Of a DNA stretch of 64,000 nucleotides, positions 54,285 to 62,211 are shown piece after piece. The DNA lies in assembly GCF_014705945.2 (NCBI RefSeq), contig NZ_CP061538.1, positions 2,232,001 through 2,296,000 on the forward strand, read 5' to 3'. Both the position numbers and the translations under genes were made by a program. The DNA comes from Rothia amarae (GTDB lineage: Bacteria > Actinomycetota > Actinomycetes > Actinomycetales > Micrococcaceae). The first letter of the stretch is position 1, and each line of letters begins with the position of its first letter. The notes under the pieces are model-generated. The model was not told the origin of the DNA. It did no database searches and was given only the letters and a program-made list of their open reading frames with translations.

Positions 54285-54390
54285 GCAGGGATGAGGGAAC
54301 AGATTCCGAGCGTGCGAGGAAATAAATCTGTTTCCGAATCGGCGAAGCCGGGGTTAAAGATCAATTAGGCGCGAAGCGCAATCCTTAAAA

Positions 54391-54450
54391 CACAGTCAAA
54401 GTGGCGTTCTGAGGTACATTTTTACACCCCAGAACGCCACTTTGCCTGTG
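54391..54450. terminator. Long stem-loop in the 54252-54622 gap
   Basis: CAAAGTGGCGTTCTG pairs with CAGAACGCCACTTTG, with CACAG/CTGTG outer arms. The loop contains GGTACA. The rest of the gap between the ABM and NrtR-like genes holds no open frame of note. Confidence 0.7.
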
Positions 54451-54570
54451 CCTTACCCAGCAGCCCGACGACGCCGTCCGGCATCGCATCAAAAAAACTG
54501 GCTAGTTTTGCCCCGCATTTACGCCCCGTGCTCCCCCGCATTGCCCACACAGTGAAATTCACCTTTATTC

Positions 54571-54590
54571 ATTACAATGGTTCCTGTAAT
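54571..54590. promoter_or_regulatory. Inverted repeat upstream of the NrtR-like gene
   Basis: ATTACA-N8-TGTAAT, 33 bases before the ATG. Position and symmetry suit an operator, possibly for autoregulation. The site does not match a motif known to the annotator. Confidence 0.4.
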
Positions 54591-54622
54591 CATCTGTTCG
54601 GCTTTATCGGAGAGTAAATTTT

Positions 54623-55468
54623 ATGACTGGTCCTGACAATCTTTCTCAGAGCCCCACGGTTAACCGCGATGAACACGATGATTCTGAGAACGGTTCGGTA
54701 ACTCTAGCTGTTTCTACTGTAATTTTGGCGCTCCGCAAAAAGGAGGGCGAATCACAGAGTTCTTTGTGGCTACCGCTGGTGCGCCGTCTGCGTGAGCCCT
54801 ATAAGGGGCAGTGGGCTCTACCTGGTGGTCCTCTTCCGAGCGATCTTTCGCTGGAGCAGGCTGCAGGTTCTACCCTGAAACGCGCCACCGGTCTGGTTCC
54901 CGGATATTTAGAGCAGCTTTATGCGTTTGGTGACGTCCTGCGTACCCCCGACCATCATGTGAAGCGCGACGGCGGTCCACTCACTGTGCCCGCTGCAGAT
55001 GAGGCTCCTGCGAACCGCACGGTTTCGGTGGTGTATTGGGCATCGATTCCTGCAACCGAAGTAAGCCGTACTCGCGTTCACGAAAATATCCGCTGGTTCC
55101 CGCTCGACGAGTTGCCCGTGCTGGCTTTCGACCACAACGAAATCATTGAATACGCTAAATACCGCCTGCAGAACAAGGTGGAGTATTCACGTATCGCCCA
55201 CTCTTTCTTAGGTGAAGAATTTACGTTGGCGCAATTGCGCGAGGTGTATGAGGCTATCCTTGAACGCCCTCTTGACCCAGCGAATTTCCGCCGTCAAATT
55301 GCTGCATCTAAGTCAATTATTGATACGGGTAGGCGTGTTGAAGGCACCCGCCACCGCCCGCCGCGTCTTTACCGCTACGATCATTCTCAAGCGTTCTCTG
55401 ATCAGGGTCCGCTGGGTATGTATCGGGCAGCTGAACATGCCAAGGCTGAGGGTTCTAAAACCCAATAG
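54623..55468 (+). CDS. NrtR-like Nudix regulator
   Basis: 281 residues: a Nudix domain (YKGQWALPGGPLPSDLSLEQAA) and a C-terminal winged helix (KVEYSRIAHSFLGEEFTLAQL, LDPANFRRQI). This is the plan of NrtR, the repressor of NAD synthesis genes that senses ADP-ribose. The Nudix box lacks the full RExxEExGU catalytic core (SLEQAAGSTLKRATG), as in non-hydrolytic NrtR proteins. No NAD gene is adjacent. A ribosome site is weak (GGAGAG 13 bases upstream). Confidence 0.82.
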   Translation: MTGPDNLSQSPTVNRDEHDDSENGSVTLAVSTVILALRKKEGESQSSLWLPLVRRLREPYKGQWALPGGPLPSDLSLEQAAGSTLKRATGLVPGYLEQLYAFGDVLRTPDHHVKRDGGPLTVPAADEAPANRTVSVVYWASIPATEVSRTRVHENIRWFPLDELPVLAFDHNEIIEYAKYRLQNKVEYSRIAHSFLGEEFTLAQLREVYEAILERPLDPANFRRQIAASKSIIDTGRRVEGTRHRPPRLYRYDHSQAFSDQGPLGMYRAAEHAKAEGSKTQ

Positions 55469-55501
55469 TATTTCCCTTTCACTTCCCCCGAAGGATTCTT
55501 C

Positions 55502-56329
55502 ATGAAGGTTTCCCCTCTTCTCGTTGCGCTAGGTGTTTCGGCCGTTGCGCTGACCGGTTGTTCGTCTGGGCAGGAGTCGTCGGCCCCTGTTTCCTCTCAG
55601 GCAAAGAGCCACTATCAGGACGGACAGAAAGCAACCGTAAAGTCGGTTGATACCGGTAATACAGTTACCGTTGAGATTGACGGCAAGTCCGAGCAGGTGC
55701 GTCTCTTGAACGTAGTCGCGCCGTCGGAGAATAATAACGTTCTTTCGGGGTCTTGCATGGTGCAAGAATCTAAGGATTTTTTGGCGTCTAAGCTTCCTGT
55801 CGGACAGGAAGTTACGCTGAATTTTGACGACGCTCAGGTGGGTACCTCTGGCTTCCTCGATGCCGCGGTACTGGTAGGCGAAGATCTCGTCAATGCTGAG
55901 GTAACTGGCGCTGGTATGGCAGCGACTACTTTCGCTACGCAGAAGGATGAGTTCTATCCGAAGGTGTCTGAGGCGCAGCAGCAAGCGGCGAAAGATGGCA
56001 AGGGGATTTACTCCACTGATACGGAGTGCACCGTTCCTCATGCGTTGAAGGATGCCATCGATCAGGTGAAATCCGCTGGAGATAAGTCTAATGAGGACGA
56101 GCGCAAGGTGGTCTACCAAAAAGCCTCTGCCCTGTATAATTCGCTCGATGAATCAGAGTCCGCTCCTGCCAGTTATCTCGGCTCGATTGTGACTCTAGAT
56201 GCTGTACAGAAGCAGATGGAAGATTTGCGTACCGCTCTAGGTGACAATTACTACGATGAGACAGGGCTTTCTCAGGCGGAGAAGCAATCCGCATCAGCTA
56301 GCGCAACGGCGCGCCCTGGCAGCAAGTAG
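55502..56329 (+). CDS. Lipoprotein with degenerate thermonuclease-like domain
   Basis: Lipobox AVALTGC at residues 14-20, then a domain with the SNase layout: VKSVDTGNTVTVEIDG, VRLLNVVAPSEN and a later GKGIYS. The catalytic arginine and glutamate positions of the staphylococcal nuclease core (the usual DRYGR segment) are replaced by GTSGFLDAAV, so nuclease activity is doubtful. A helical C-terminus and Ser/Ala-rich tail follow. GAAGGA seven bases before the ATG. It lies 33 bp after the NrtR-like gene. Confidence 0.72.
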   Translation: MKVSPLLVALGVSAVALTGCSSGQESSAPVSSQAKSHYQDGQKATVKSVDTGNTVTVEIDGKSEQVRLLNVVAPSENNNVLSGSCMVQESKDFLASKLPVGQEVTLNFDDAQVGTSGFLDAAVLVGEDLVNAEVTGAGMAATTFATQKDEFYPKVSEAQQQAAKDGKGIYSTDTECTVPHALKDAIDQVKSAGDKSNEDERKVVYQKASALYNSLDESESAPASYLGSIVTLDAVQKQMEDLRTALGDNYYDETGLSQAEKQSASASATARPGSK

Positions 56330-56435
56330 TCTGCCGATAGGTACATAACAAGACGGCACGAGTTACAACCCCACGCTGTATATAATCGCGTGGTATTGTA
56401 TATCTATTCTTGTTATTCCGCCCAAGGAGTTTGCG

Positions 56436-57884
56436 TTGGCAACTATCGCGCAACGGCTACTGAGCCGTAAATCCATCAGTGAAGATATTGGCATCGACGA
56501 TGCTCACGGCAAACCCGGCTTAGTACGTAATATCGGCTTGCCCCAGCTAGTCTCCTTGGGCGTAGGCGCAACTATCGGTACCGGTATTTTCTTTATTCTT
56601 TCCGAGACCGTTCCCATGGCAGGGCCTGCCACCATTGTCTCGTTCATTATTGCCGGGGTTGTGGCTGGTTTGACTGCTCTATGTTACGCAGAAATGGCAG
56701 GAGCGGTGCCGGTTGCGGGATCATCCTATTCCTATGCGTATGCAACCATGGGCGAAGGTGTAGCTGTTCTGATTGGTGCCTGCCTCCTACTGGAGTACGG
56801 TGTTTCCGCCGCGGCAGTTGCCGTTGGCTGGTCCCAGTACATCAATGAACTGTGCAGTAATCTCTTCGGATTTGTTCTGCCCGAGGCGCTCTCGTATGCG
56901 CCTGAAGAAGGCGGCATTATCAACTTACCCGCCGTCGTCTTGGTGCTGGGTTGTGGGCTTTTGCTCTCTCGCGGTGCGCGCGAATCGACCACCGCAAACG
57001 CCATTATGGTAGGTATCAAGCTTGTAGTGTTGCTTCTGTTTATTGCGATTGGTATTCAGGGCTGGAACTCTGACCATTTTGCTGGTTTCTGGGACGCCGG
57101 TGCACAGGGAATTCTGGGTGCGGCAGGCGTTGTGTTCTTTACCTTTGTCGGTTTGGATGCCGTCTCCACCGCAGGTGCTGAAGCTAAGAATCCACGCCGC
57201 AACATGCCGCTGGCGATTATTCTCTCGCTGATTATTGTGACTACTTTCTACGTGGCAGTAGCTATTGTGGCTATCGCCGCGCAACCCACTGAGGCGTTTG
57301 AGGGTCAAGAAGCTGGTTTAGCACAGATCATGACCGATATTACCGGTTCAACGATTTTCTCGACGGTACTCTCAGCAGGCGCTGTTATCTCCATTATTTC
57401 GGTTACTTTGGTAGTAATTTACGGTCAGACCCGAATCCTCTACTCCATGTCTAATGACGGTCTGATTCCACCCGTCTTCCAGAAAGTCAATCCTCAATCA
57501 AACACGCCGGTCATCAATACGTGGATTGTATCCGTGGTGGTAGCTGTTCTTGCGGGTGTTATTCCCATCAACTTCCTGGCTGAGATGACTTCCATCGGCA
57601 CCCTGCTCGCCTTCTTGGTTGTTTCTATTGGCGTGATGATTCTGCGCCGCACTCACCCGAACCTGCCTCGCTCTTTCAAGGTGCCCCTCTACCCCGTCAT
57701 TCCAATCCTTTCAGTTTTGGGCTGTGTAGTGATTATTAGCCGTCTGCAGATAGTGACTCTGGTTGTCTGCGCCATCTGGATTGCCGTCGCCTTTGTCTAC
57801 TACGCCTTCTACGGCTTCAAGCACTCTAAGCTCGGTCAATTGATTGACCAGGGTGTGGATACTACCTCGAATACAGTCGTCTAA
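56436..57884 (+). CDS. APC-family amino acid permease, cationic amino acid transporter type
   Basis: 482 residues, 12 helices, with the CAT/YfnA pattern: LVSLGVGATIGTGIFFILSE in helix 1, YAEMAGAVPVAGSSYSYAYA in helix 3 and FFTFVGLDAVSTAGAEAKNP in helix 6. It probably imports arginine, lysine or other amino acids. The start is TTG, supported by AAGGAG seven bases upstream. It is followed after 17 bp by an aminotransferase gene, so uptake and first catabolic step may be linked. Confidence 0.85.
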   Translation: MATIAQRLLSRKSISEDIGIDDAHGKPGLVRNIGLPQLVSLGVGATIGTGIFFILSETVPMAGPATIVSFIIAGVVAGLTALCYAEMAGAVPVAGSSYSYAYATMGEGVAVLIGACLLLEYGVSAAAVAVGWSQYINELCSNLFGFVLPEALSYAPEEGGIINLPAVVLVLGCGLLLSRGARESTTANAIMVGIKLVVLLLFIAIGIQGWNSDHFAGFWDAGAQGILGAAGVVFFTFVGLDAVSTAGAEAKNPRRNMPLAIILSLIIVTTFYVAVAIVAIAAQPTEAFEGQEAGLAQIMTDITGSTIFSTVLSAGAVISIISVTLVVIYGQTRILYSMSNDGLIPPVFQKVNPQSNTPVINTWIVSVVVAVLAGVIPINFLAEMTSIGTLLAFLVVSIGVMILRRTHPNLPRSFKVPLYPVIPILSVLGCVVIISRLQIVTLVVCAIWIAVAFVYYAFYGFKHSKLGQLIDQGVDTTSNTVV

Positions 57885-57901
57885 GTTTTCAAGGATTCAT
57901 C

Positions 57902-59023
57902 ATGCAGATAGCTCCCTTTGGGGTTGAGTTGTGGCTCAACGAATTTGAAGATTCCGCTCGGTTGAATCTCGCTGAAACTTCTATTTCGGCGCTGTCACTG
58001 CGGGAGTTTTTTGAACTCACCGGTTTGGGAGATTCTGCTTTGGACGAGCTTCTAGACGCGCGGTTGAGTTACGGGGCGATTCCCGGTAGCGAGCGCATCC
58101 GCACGGCAATTTCGGGGCTGTACGAAAATGTAACCCCCGACCTGGTGACGTTAGCACATGGCACTATTGGCGCTAATCATCTGGCACATTTAGTGCTGAC
58201 CGACGCCGGGGATCACGTGATTTCATTCAGCCCTTCGTACGATCAGCATGCAGCGATTGCCGAGTCCATTGGCGCTGAGGTAACGGTTCTACCGCTGCTT
58301 CCAGAGAACGGTTACTTGCCGAATCTGCAGGAGTTGCGGGAGGCCGTCCGCCCCTCCACCAAGCTCATCTGCCTCACTAGCCCCAACAACCCCACCGGCA
58401 CACTGATGGACGCCGCCATGATGGCGGAGGTCGTAGGTATTGCCCGCTCGGTAGACGCTTACATTCTCTGCGATGAGGTCTATCGCGGGGTAGAAGCCCC
58501 CGGTGTGGAGCCTGTCCCCTCTGTGGCAGATTTGTATGAAAAGGGCATCGCTACCAGCGGACTTTCTAAAGCCTTTTCGCTACCCGGCCTGCGCGTAGGT
58601 TGGGCTGTGATCCCCAAAAATTTGAAAGCACAGTTTGCCGATCAACGCGACTACTCAATTATTTCGGTAGGCGTTTTGGATGATTTACTGGGCGCGCTAG
58701 CTATCGAACATCACGAAGTGCTCTTAGAACGCTCTCGCAGCATCCTCAACCGCAACCGCGCCGTCGTCGAGCAGTGGTTAGAGAACGAACCGCGAGCAAG
58801 CTGGGTGAAACCCGACGCCGGGTCAGCGGCTTTGTTGAAGATTGAGGCGCCGGTGGACGACCGTACGTTTGCTATCGGACTGTTGGAACAAACCGGGGTG
58901 CTGTTAACTCCCGGTTCTGCCTTTGGAGTACCCGAACACTACCGCCTGGGGTACACCTGCTCGGAAGAAACTCTACGCGAGGGGCTGGCGGAAATTAGTG
59001 GTTACCTGGATCAGCTCGGCTAA
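57902..59023 (+). CDS. Class I/II aminotransferase, capreomycidine-synthase-like
   Basis: 373 residues, fold-type I PLP enzyme. N-terminus QIAPFGVELWLNEFEDSARL and the block LAHGTIGANHL resemble the group annotated as capreomycidine synthase-like, which acts on arginine-derived substrates. SPNNPTGT and CDEVYRG are followed by the PLP lysine in SGLSKAFSLPGLRVGW. It is co-transcribed with the upstream cationic-type permease. The real substrate is unknown; no antibiotic pathway genes are nearby. Confidence 0.82.
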   Translation: MQIAPFGVELWLNEFEDSARLNLAETSISALSLREFFELTGLGDSALDELLDARLSYGAIPGSERIRTAISGLYENVTPDLVTLAHGTIGANHLAHLVLTDAGDHVISFSPSYDQHAAIAESIGAEVTVLPLLPENGYLPNLQELREAVRPSTKLICLTSPNNPTGTLMDAAMMAEVVGIARSVDAYILCDEVYRGVEAPGVEPVPSVADLYEKGIATSGLSKAFSLPGLRVGWAVIPKNLKAQFADQRDYSIISVGVLDDLLGALAIEHHEVLLERSRSILNRNRAVVEQWLENEPRASWVKPDAGSAALLKIEAPVDDRTFAIGLLEQTGVLLTPGSAFGVPEHYRLGYTCSEETLREGLAEISGYLDQLG

Positions 59024-59037
59024 CGAACCAGTACCCG

Positions 59038-59097
59038 CTGACCGGCGTAGTGTGTTTTGACCAGATACTCGTGGTCAAAACACGCTACGCCGGTCAG
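59038..59097. terminator. Long stem-loop, TTTTGACCA family copy 2
   Basis: A 26-bp stem with one mismatch (CTGACCGGCGTAG, GTGTTTTGACCA and partners) around an eight-base loop. It shares TTTTGACCA/TGGTCAAAA and the CTACGCCGGTCA end with 48518-48575. Confidence 0.8.
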
Positions 59098-59118
59098 AAC
59101 TCATAAGACTCAACAAAA

Positions 59119-59157
59119 AATCCCCGCCCCTCTTAATCAATGAGAGGGGCGGGGATT
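59119..59157. terminator. Terminator after sodA
   Basis: AATCCCCGCCCCTCT and its exact complement around a nine-base loop. Confidence 0.85.
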
Positions 59158-59175
59158 CTTGCTATGCGCTCAGGC

Positions 59176-59808
59176 TTATGCCTCAGAAATAATCAGACCC
59201 TTGGTCTGTGAGGTTGCGCGTGCAAAGCGTTCCTGAACATCTGCCCAGTTGACGATGTTCCAGAATGCCTTGACGTAATCGCCCTTAACGTTCTGGTAGT
59301 CCAGGTAGAAAGCGTGCTCCCACATATCCAGCTGCAGAACGGGAATCAGACCAACAGAGATGTTGCCCTGCTGATCGTAAAGCTGCTCGATAACGAGGCG
59401 CTTACCCACGGTGTCCCATGCGAGGATTGCCCAGCCGGAACCCTGGATGGTGGTTGCTACGTTGGTGAAGTGCTCACGGAAGCCATCGAATGAACCGAAG
59501 AATTCGTCGATTGCTGCTGCGAGTTCACCGGTAGGCTTGTCGCCGCCCTCAGGTGAAAGGTTGGTCCAGAAAACCGAGTGGTTGGTGTGGCCACCGAGGT
59601 TAAATGCAAGGTCCTTGGAGAGCTTGCCGATGTTTGCGAAGTCGCCCTTTTCACGAGCTTCTTCCATCTTCTCGATAGCGGTGTTAGCGCCTGCAACGTA
59701 GGTTGCGTGGTGCTTGTCGTGGTGCAGTTCCATGATGCGAGCCGAAATGTGGGGCTCTAGAGCTGCGTAATCGTAAGGAAGATCAGGAAGTACGTACTTC
59801 TCAGCCAT
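59176..59808 (-). CDS. sodA: Superoxide dismutase, Fe/Mn family
   Basis: 210 residues. Metal ligands His ([13 protein letters not shown] and [10 protein letters not shown]), Asp and His ([16 protein letters not shown]). [10 protein letters not shown] is conserved, and Gly/Gln positions near the site (NLGGHTNHS with QGSGW) favour the manganese type. It converts superoxide to peroxide and oxygen and works with AhpCD and MntH. AGAAAGG precedes the ATG by about ten bases. Confidence 0.95.
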   Translation of the reverse strand: MAEKYVLPDLPYDYAALEPHISARIMELHHDKHHATYVAGANTAIEKMEEAREKGDFANIGKLSKDLAFNLGGHTNHSVFWTNLSPEGGDKPTGELAAAIDEFFGSFDGFREHFTNVATTIQGSGWAILAWDTVGKRLVIEQLYDQQGNISVGLIPVLQLDMWEHAFYLDYQNVKGDYVKAFWNIVNWADVQERFARATSQTKGLIISEA

Positions 59809-59953
59809 GAGGAGTTACCTTTCTATAGCGGAAAACTTTCATTACTAAGTTTACGCATCATCGTGAGAGTTGTCGCCTTTTCGTAACAAACTTTCACGCA
59901 CCGCTAAGATGCGGGCAACCTCCTCATAAACTTCTCCCAGTTCTCTCCGACGT

Positions 59954-60229
59954 CTACCCTGCCTCTTCTGATGTGAGGTAGTTTCTTAGTTTTTCTCGAC
60001 GCCGGTTGGCAAGAATTTGCGCGAGGGCGGGGAGGATTAGAACCAGTAGGGCGGTTTCCACCACCAGAGTTCCAGAAAATACAAAGATTTGGGCGCCGGG
60101 GTCTAAGACCTGATGGAAGAGGTGCATCGTGCCTTTGGAAAAGAGGTGAAGCGGAATAACGAAGAAGGAGATGAAAGTGCCTAAGAACCAGCTGGGCACA
60201 AACACAAGAATTGCCCAGCGCAGTTGCAT
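59954..60229 (-). CDS. Small two-helix membrane protein, unknown
   Basis: 91 residues with two hydrophobic segments (WAILVFVPSWFLGTFISFFV and FSGTLVVETALLVLILPALA) and a basic C-terminal tail. It lies between sodA and the DnaA-box region. No family recognised; a longer overlapping frame in another phase has no membrane pattern and was rejected. Confidence 0.55.
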   Translation of the reverse strand: MQLRWAILVFVPSWFLGTFISFFVIPLHLFSKGTMHLFHQVLDPGAQIFVFSGTLVVETALLVLILPALAQILANRRREKLRNYLTSEEAG

Positions 60230-60487
60230 GAACCAACGTTTGAGGTTTTCCCAGCGTCAGCGCGCCGTGCGGAGCCGGTAGGGCGAGATACCATCTTCCA
60301 CCAAGGGTTTTTCTACCCCTTAAGTGGATTAAGTGCAGAAAGTTATCCACAGGCGGTGGATAACTCTGTGGGAAAATCGAACACTTTGAATTTAAGGCAA
60401 ACAAGACGTCTCAAAAGAGCGACTTTTCCGGGATTTTTTCTTCAAAGTATTAGTTGGGACACCAAATATATGTTCGATAATGACACA

Positions 60488-60527
60488 TGTGTAAGTTTTC
60501 CACGCTGTGCATAACTTCTGTGGATAA
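60488..60527 (+). repeat. 40-bp direct repeat in the DnaA-box region, copy 1
   Basis: TGTGTAAGTTTTCCACGCTG followed by 20 further bases ending in TGTGGATAA; identical to 60799-60838 except for one base. Each copy carries one perfect and one near-perfect DnaA box 13 bases apart. Confidence 0.85.
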
Positions 60528-60798
60528 GCCTGAAAATATCCTCAGAACCGCTTATTCTCGCGGTTTTTCAATTGGCTTCCCCACAGATAGTTTTCGTTTT
60601 CCCCACTTTAAGTGGATATTGTTCACAGAGTTATCCACAGGTGTGGATAATAAACACCGTACGCGCTTCGGCACCCCTGCGCACGTTTTCCGATTCCCCT
60701 CATCGGGGTGAAAAATTTCCCTAGAAACCGGGATTTTAGGTTTTTCCACCGTACCCTGTCCTTAAAAACCTTAACCCTGCTTCCGAGATAATCACACC

Positions 60799-60838
60799 TG
60801 TGTAAGTTTTCCACGCTGTGTATAACTTCTGTGGATAA
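60799..60838 (+). repeat. 40-bp direct repeat in the DnaA-box region, copy 2
   Basis: Second copy, 311 bases from the first, differing only at 60821 (T for C). Confidence 0.85.
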
Positions 60839-60842
60839 CAAA

Positions 60843-60873
60843 AATCGCCCGCATCCTGAGGATACGGGCGATT
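60843..60873. terminator. Terminator after the doxX relic
   Basis: AATCGCCCGCATCC pairs with GGATACGGGCGATT (one mismatch) with a three-base loop. Confidence 0.75.
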
Positions 60874-60885
60874 GAAAAAGGGGAT

Positions 60886-61313
60886 TTATGCGCGTACAGC
60901 TTTTCTGCGACCAAATAGTGCGTCTACCGCGTATGCGCCAGACCCAGTCAGAGCTAACGCAAGAGCACAAGCACCGAGCAACAATACGAATTCAAAGCCG
61001 CCATTCGCCGCAAAAAACCAGCAGATCCATGTACGAGAGCAATCGCACCCACCATATTCAGCGCAAAGAGGATGCCGACGATGCAGGTAGCAACCCCAAT
61101 AATCAGCAGGACGCCGCCAATAAGTTCGAGCCACATGATGGCCGGTGCCATGAGCTCGGGAGCGGGCACGCCCATCTGAGTGAATGTCTCAGTGGTTCCC
61201 GCAAGAGTTCACTCATTGAGTTTTTGCCAGCCGTGCATGAAAAAAGTTACGCCTAGAACAACGCGCAAGATAAGAAGTCCGAGGGATATTGAGGAGTTAT
61301 TTCATTGAGTCAT
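60886..61313 (-). pseudogene. DoxX-family membrane protein, broken by two stops and a frameshift
   Basis: Reading from ATG 61313, the DoxX pattern is clear: LGLLILRVVLGVTFFMHGWQ, MGVPAPELMAPAIMWLELIG and IGVATCIVGILFALNMVGAI. The end (FFAANGGFEFVLLLGACALA) comes in another frame. TGA codons interrupt the first frame at codon 4 and again soon after MHGWQKLNE, both where tryptophan would be expected. The shift lies near a run of six T residues at about 61018. DoxX proteins are four-helix membrane proteins linked to redox stress. As written it cannot give a full product. Confidence 0.8.
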
Positions 61314-61385
61314 ATCTTCATCTCATCAACAAACTAATTTACGTGTCAACTAATTTTAAGGTGCACTATACCACCTCACGCAAAA

Positions 61386-61417
61386 CGCCCTTGGTGAAAG
61401 AATCTCCACCAAGGGCG
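61386..61417. terminator. Terminator after the marR gene
   Basis: CGCCCTTGGTG and CACCAAGGGCG around a ten-base loop. Confidence 0.8.
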
Positions 61418-61437
61418 CTCTGACCAGTAAAAACGGG

Positions 61438-61956
61438 TTAGTCGATGATAGTTGAGTTACTCAGATTGATGACCTCAGAAGGCTTTGCACCCAGCACCGA
61501 TTCGCCAATTCGTGCAAGCTGTTTAATCTGACGCAAACCCAGGTGAGAGAAAATCTGCTTGCGCACTTCCTGCACATGCCCAGGCGCAGCTTCTGCCACC
61601 TTTTTCAGCCCCTCTTCTTTGAGGTGGCAGATAGATACCCGGCGATCCTTGGAATACACAGAACGTTCCACGAAGCCGTCCTTTTCCAAACGGCTCACCA
61701 CCCGCGAAAGGCGGGGAAGAAGAGTGCTGGTCTGGCGAGCCAGCTCGGTCATGGTCAATGCGTGTTTAGGAGATTCAGAAAGCATGGCGAGAACCATATA
61801 TTCAACAAAACTTAAGTCAGAATCGCGCTGAAGCTGATTTTCTAACTGACCAGGCAAGCTGAAGAACACGCTCGTCAGAAAGAGCCAACCCTCACGCTCT
61901 TCCTCACTCAACCAGGGAAAATCTTCATGTTCCTGTGTTGGGTTCTCTGCGCTCAT
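61438..61956 (-). CDS. MarR-family transcriptional regulator
   Basis: 172 residues, winged-helix MarR repressor: dimerisation helix with LFLTSVFFSLPGQLENQLQR, HTH LTMTELARQTSTLLPRLSRV and wing SVYSKDRRVSICHL. It begins 36 codons earlier than minimal MarR proteins, with an acidic N-terminus. GGAG lies upstream of the ATG. It is transcribed towards the broken doxX gene, a common MarR target, so its regulon partner here is lost. Confidence 0.87.
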   Translation of the reverse strand: MSAENPTQEHEDFPWLSEEEREGWLFLTSVFFSLPGQLENQLQRDSDLSFVEYMVLAMLSESPKHALTMTELARQTSTLLPRLSRVVSRLEKDGFVERSVYSKDRRVSICHLKEEGLKKVAEAAPGHVQEVRKQIFSHLGLRQIKQLARIGESVLGAKPSEVINLSNSTIID

Positions 61957-62211
61957 GGTCGCTCCGTTTCAATTTTTGTTGATACGTAAATAGTTTTTGC
62001 CCCTTTAATCTTAGAACTATCACGGTGGGATAAGGAACTTTTGTGAGCAAAATATAAGCGATGATAGGCGATTTTTAGGAATATGGTAGTCTGTTTCACT
62101 GGTGTGCAGGGAAGTCTGGTCTGCCTACTCCGTTTTCTACAGTGCGGCTTCAAAACTATGATTCCACTAGTCAGAGCTGAGTAGCCGTTCTTTCTTCAAC
62201 CCTGGAGCGCT

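Larger units (their letters stand above)
60337..60840. other. Gene-free DnaA-box cluster (origin-like or DnaA-titrating site)
   Basis: Five perfect DnaA boxes (TTATCCACA or complement) at 60343-60351, 60519-60527, 60631-60639, 60642-60650 and 60830-60838, and one-mismatch copies at 60355, 60506 and 60817. Two form inverted pairs: AGTTATCCAC-N5-GTGGATAACT at 60341-60365 and TTATCCACAGGTGTGGATAA at 60631-60650. An AT-rich stretch lies at about 60421-60485. No dnaA or dnaN gene is in the window. It could be an origin, a titration or reactivation site, or the remnant of an integrated replicon. Confidence 0.7.

Noticed and set aside
59904-60404. 166-codon minus-strand frame overlapping the two-helix membrane protein
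   Set aside because: His/Pro/Arg/Cys-rich without helices; the 91-residue frame in another phase has a clear membrane pattern.
60488-60838. CRISPR-like direct repeats
   Set aside because: Only two copies 311 bases apart and each contains DnaA boxes; no regular spacing and no cas genes.
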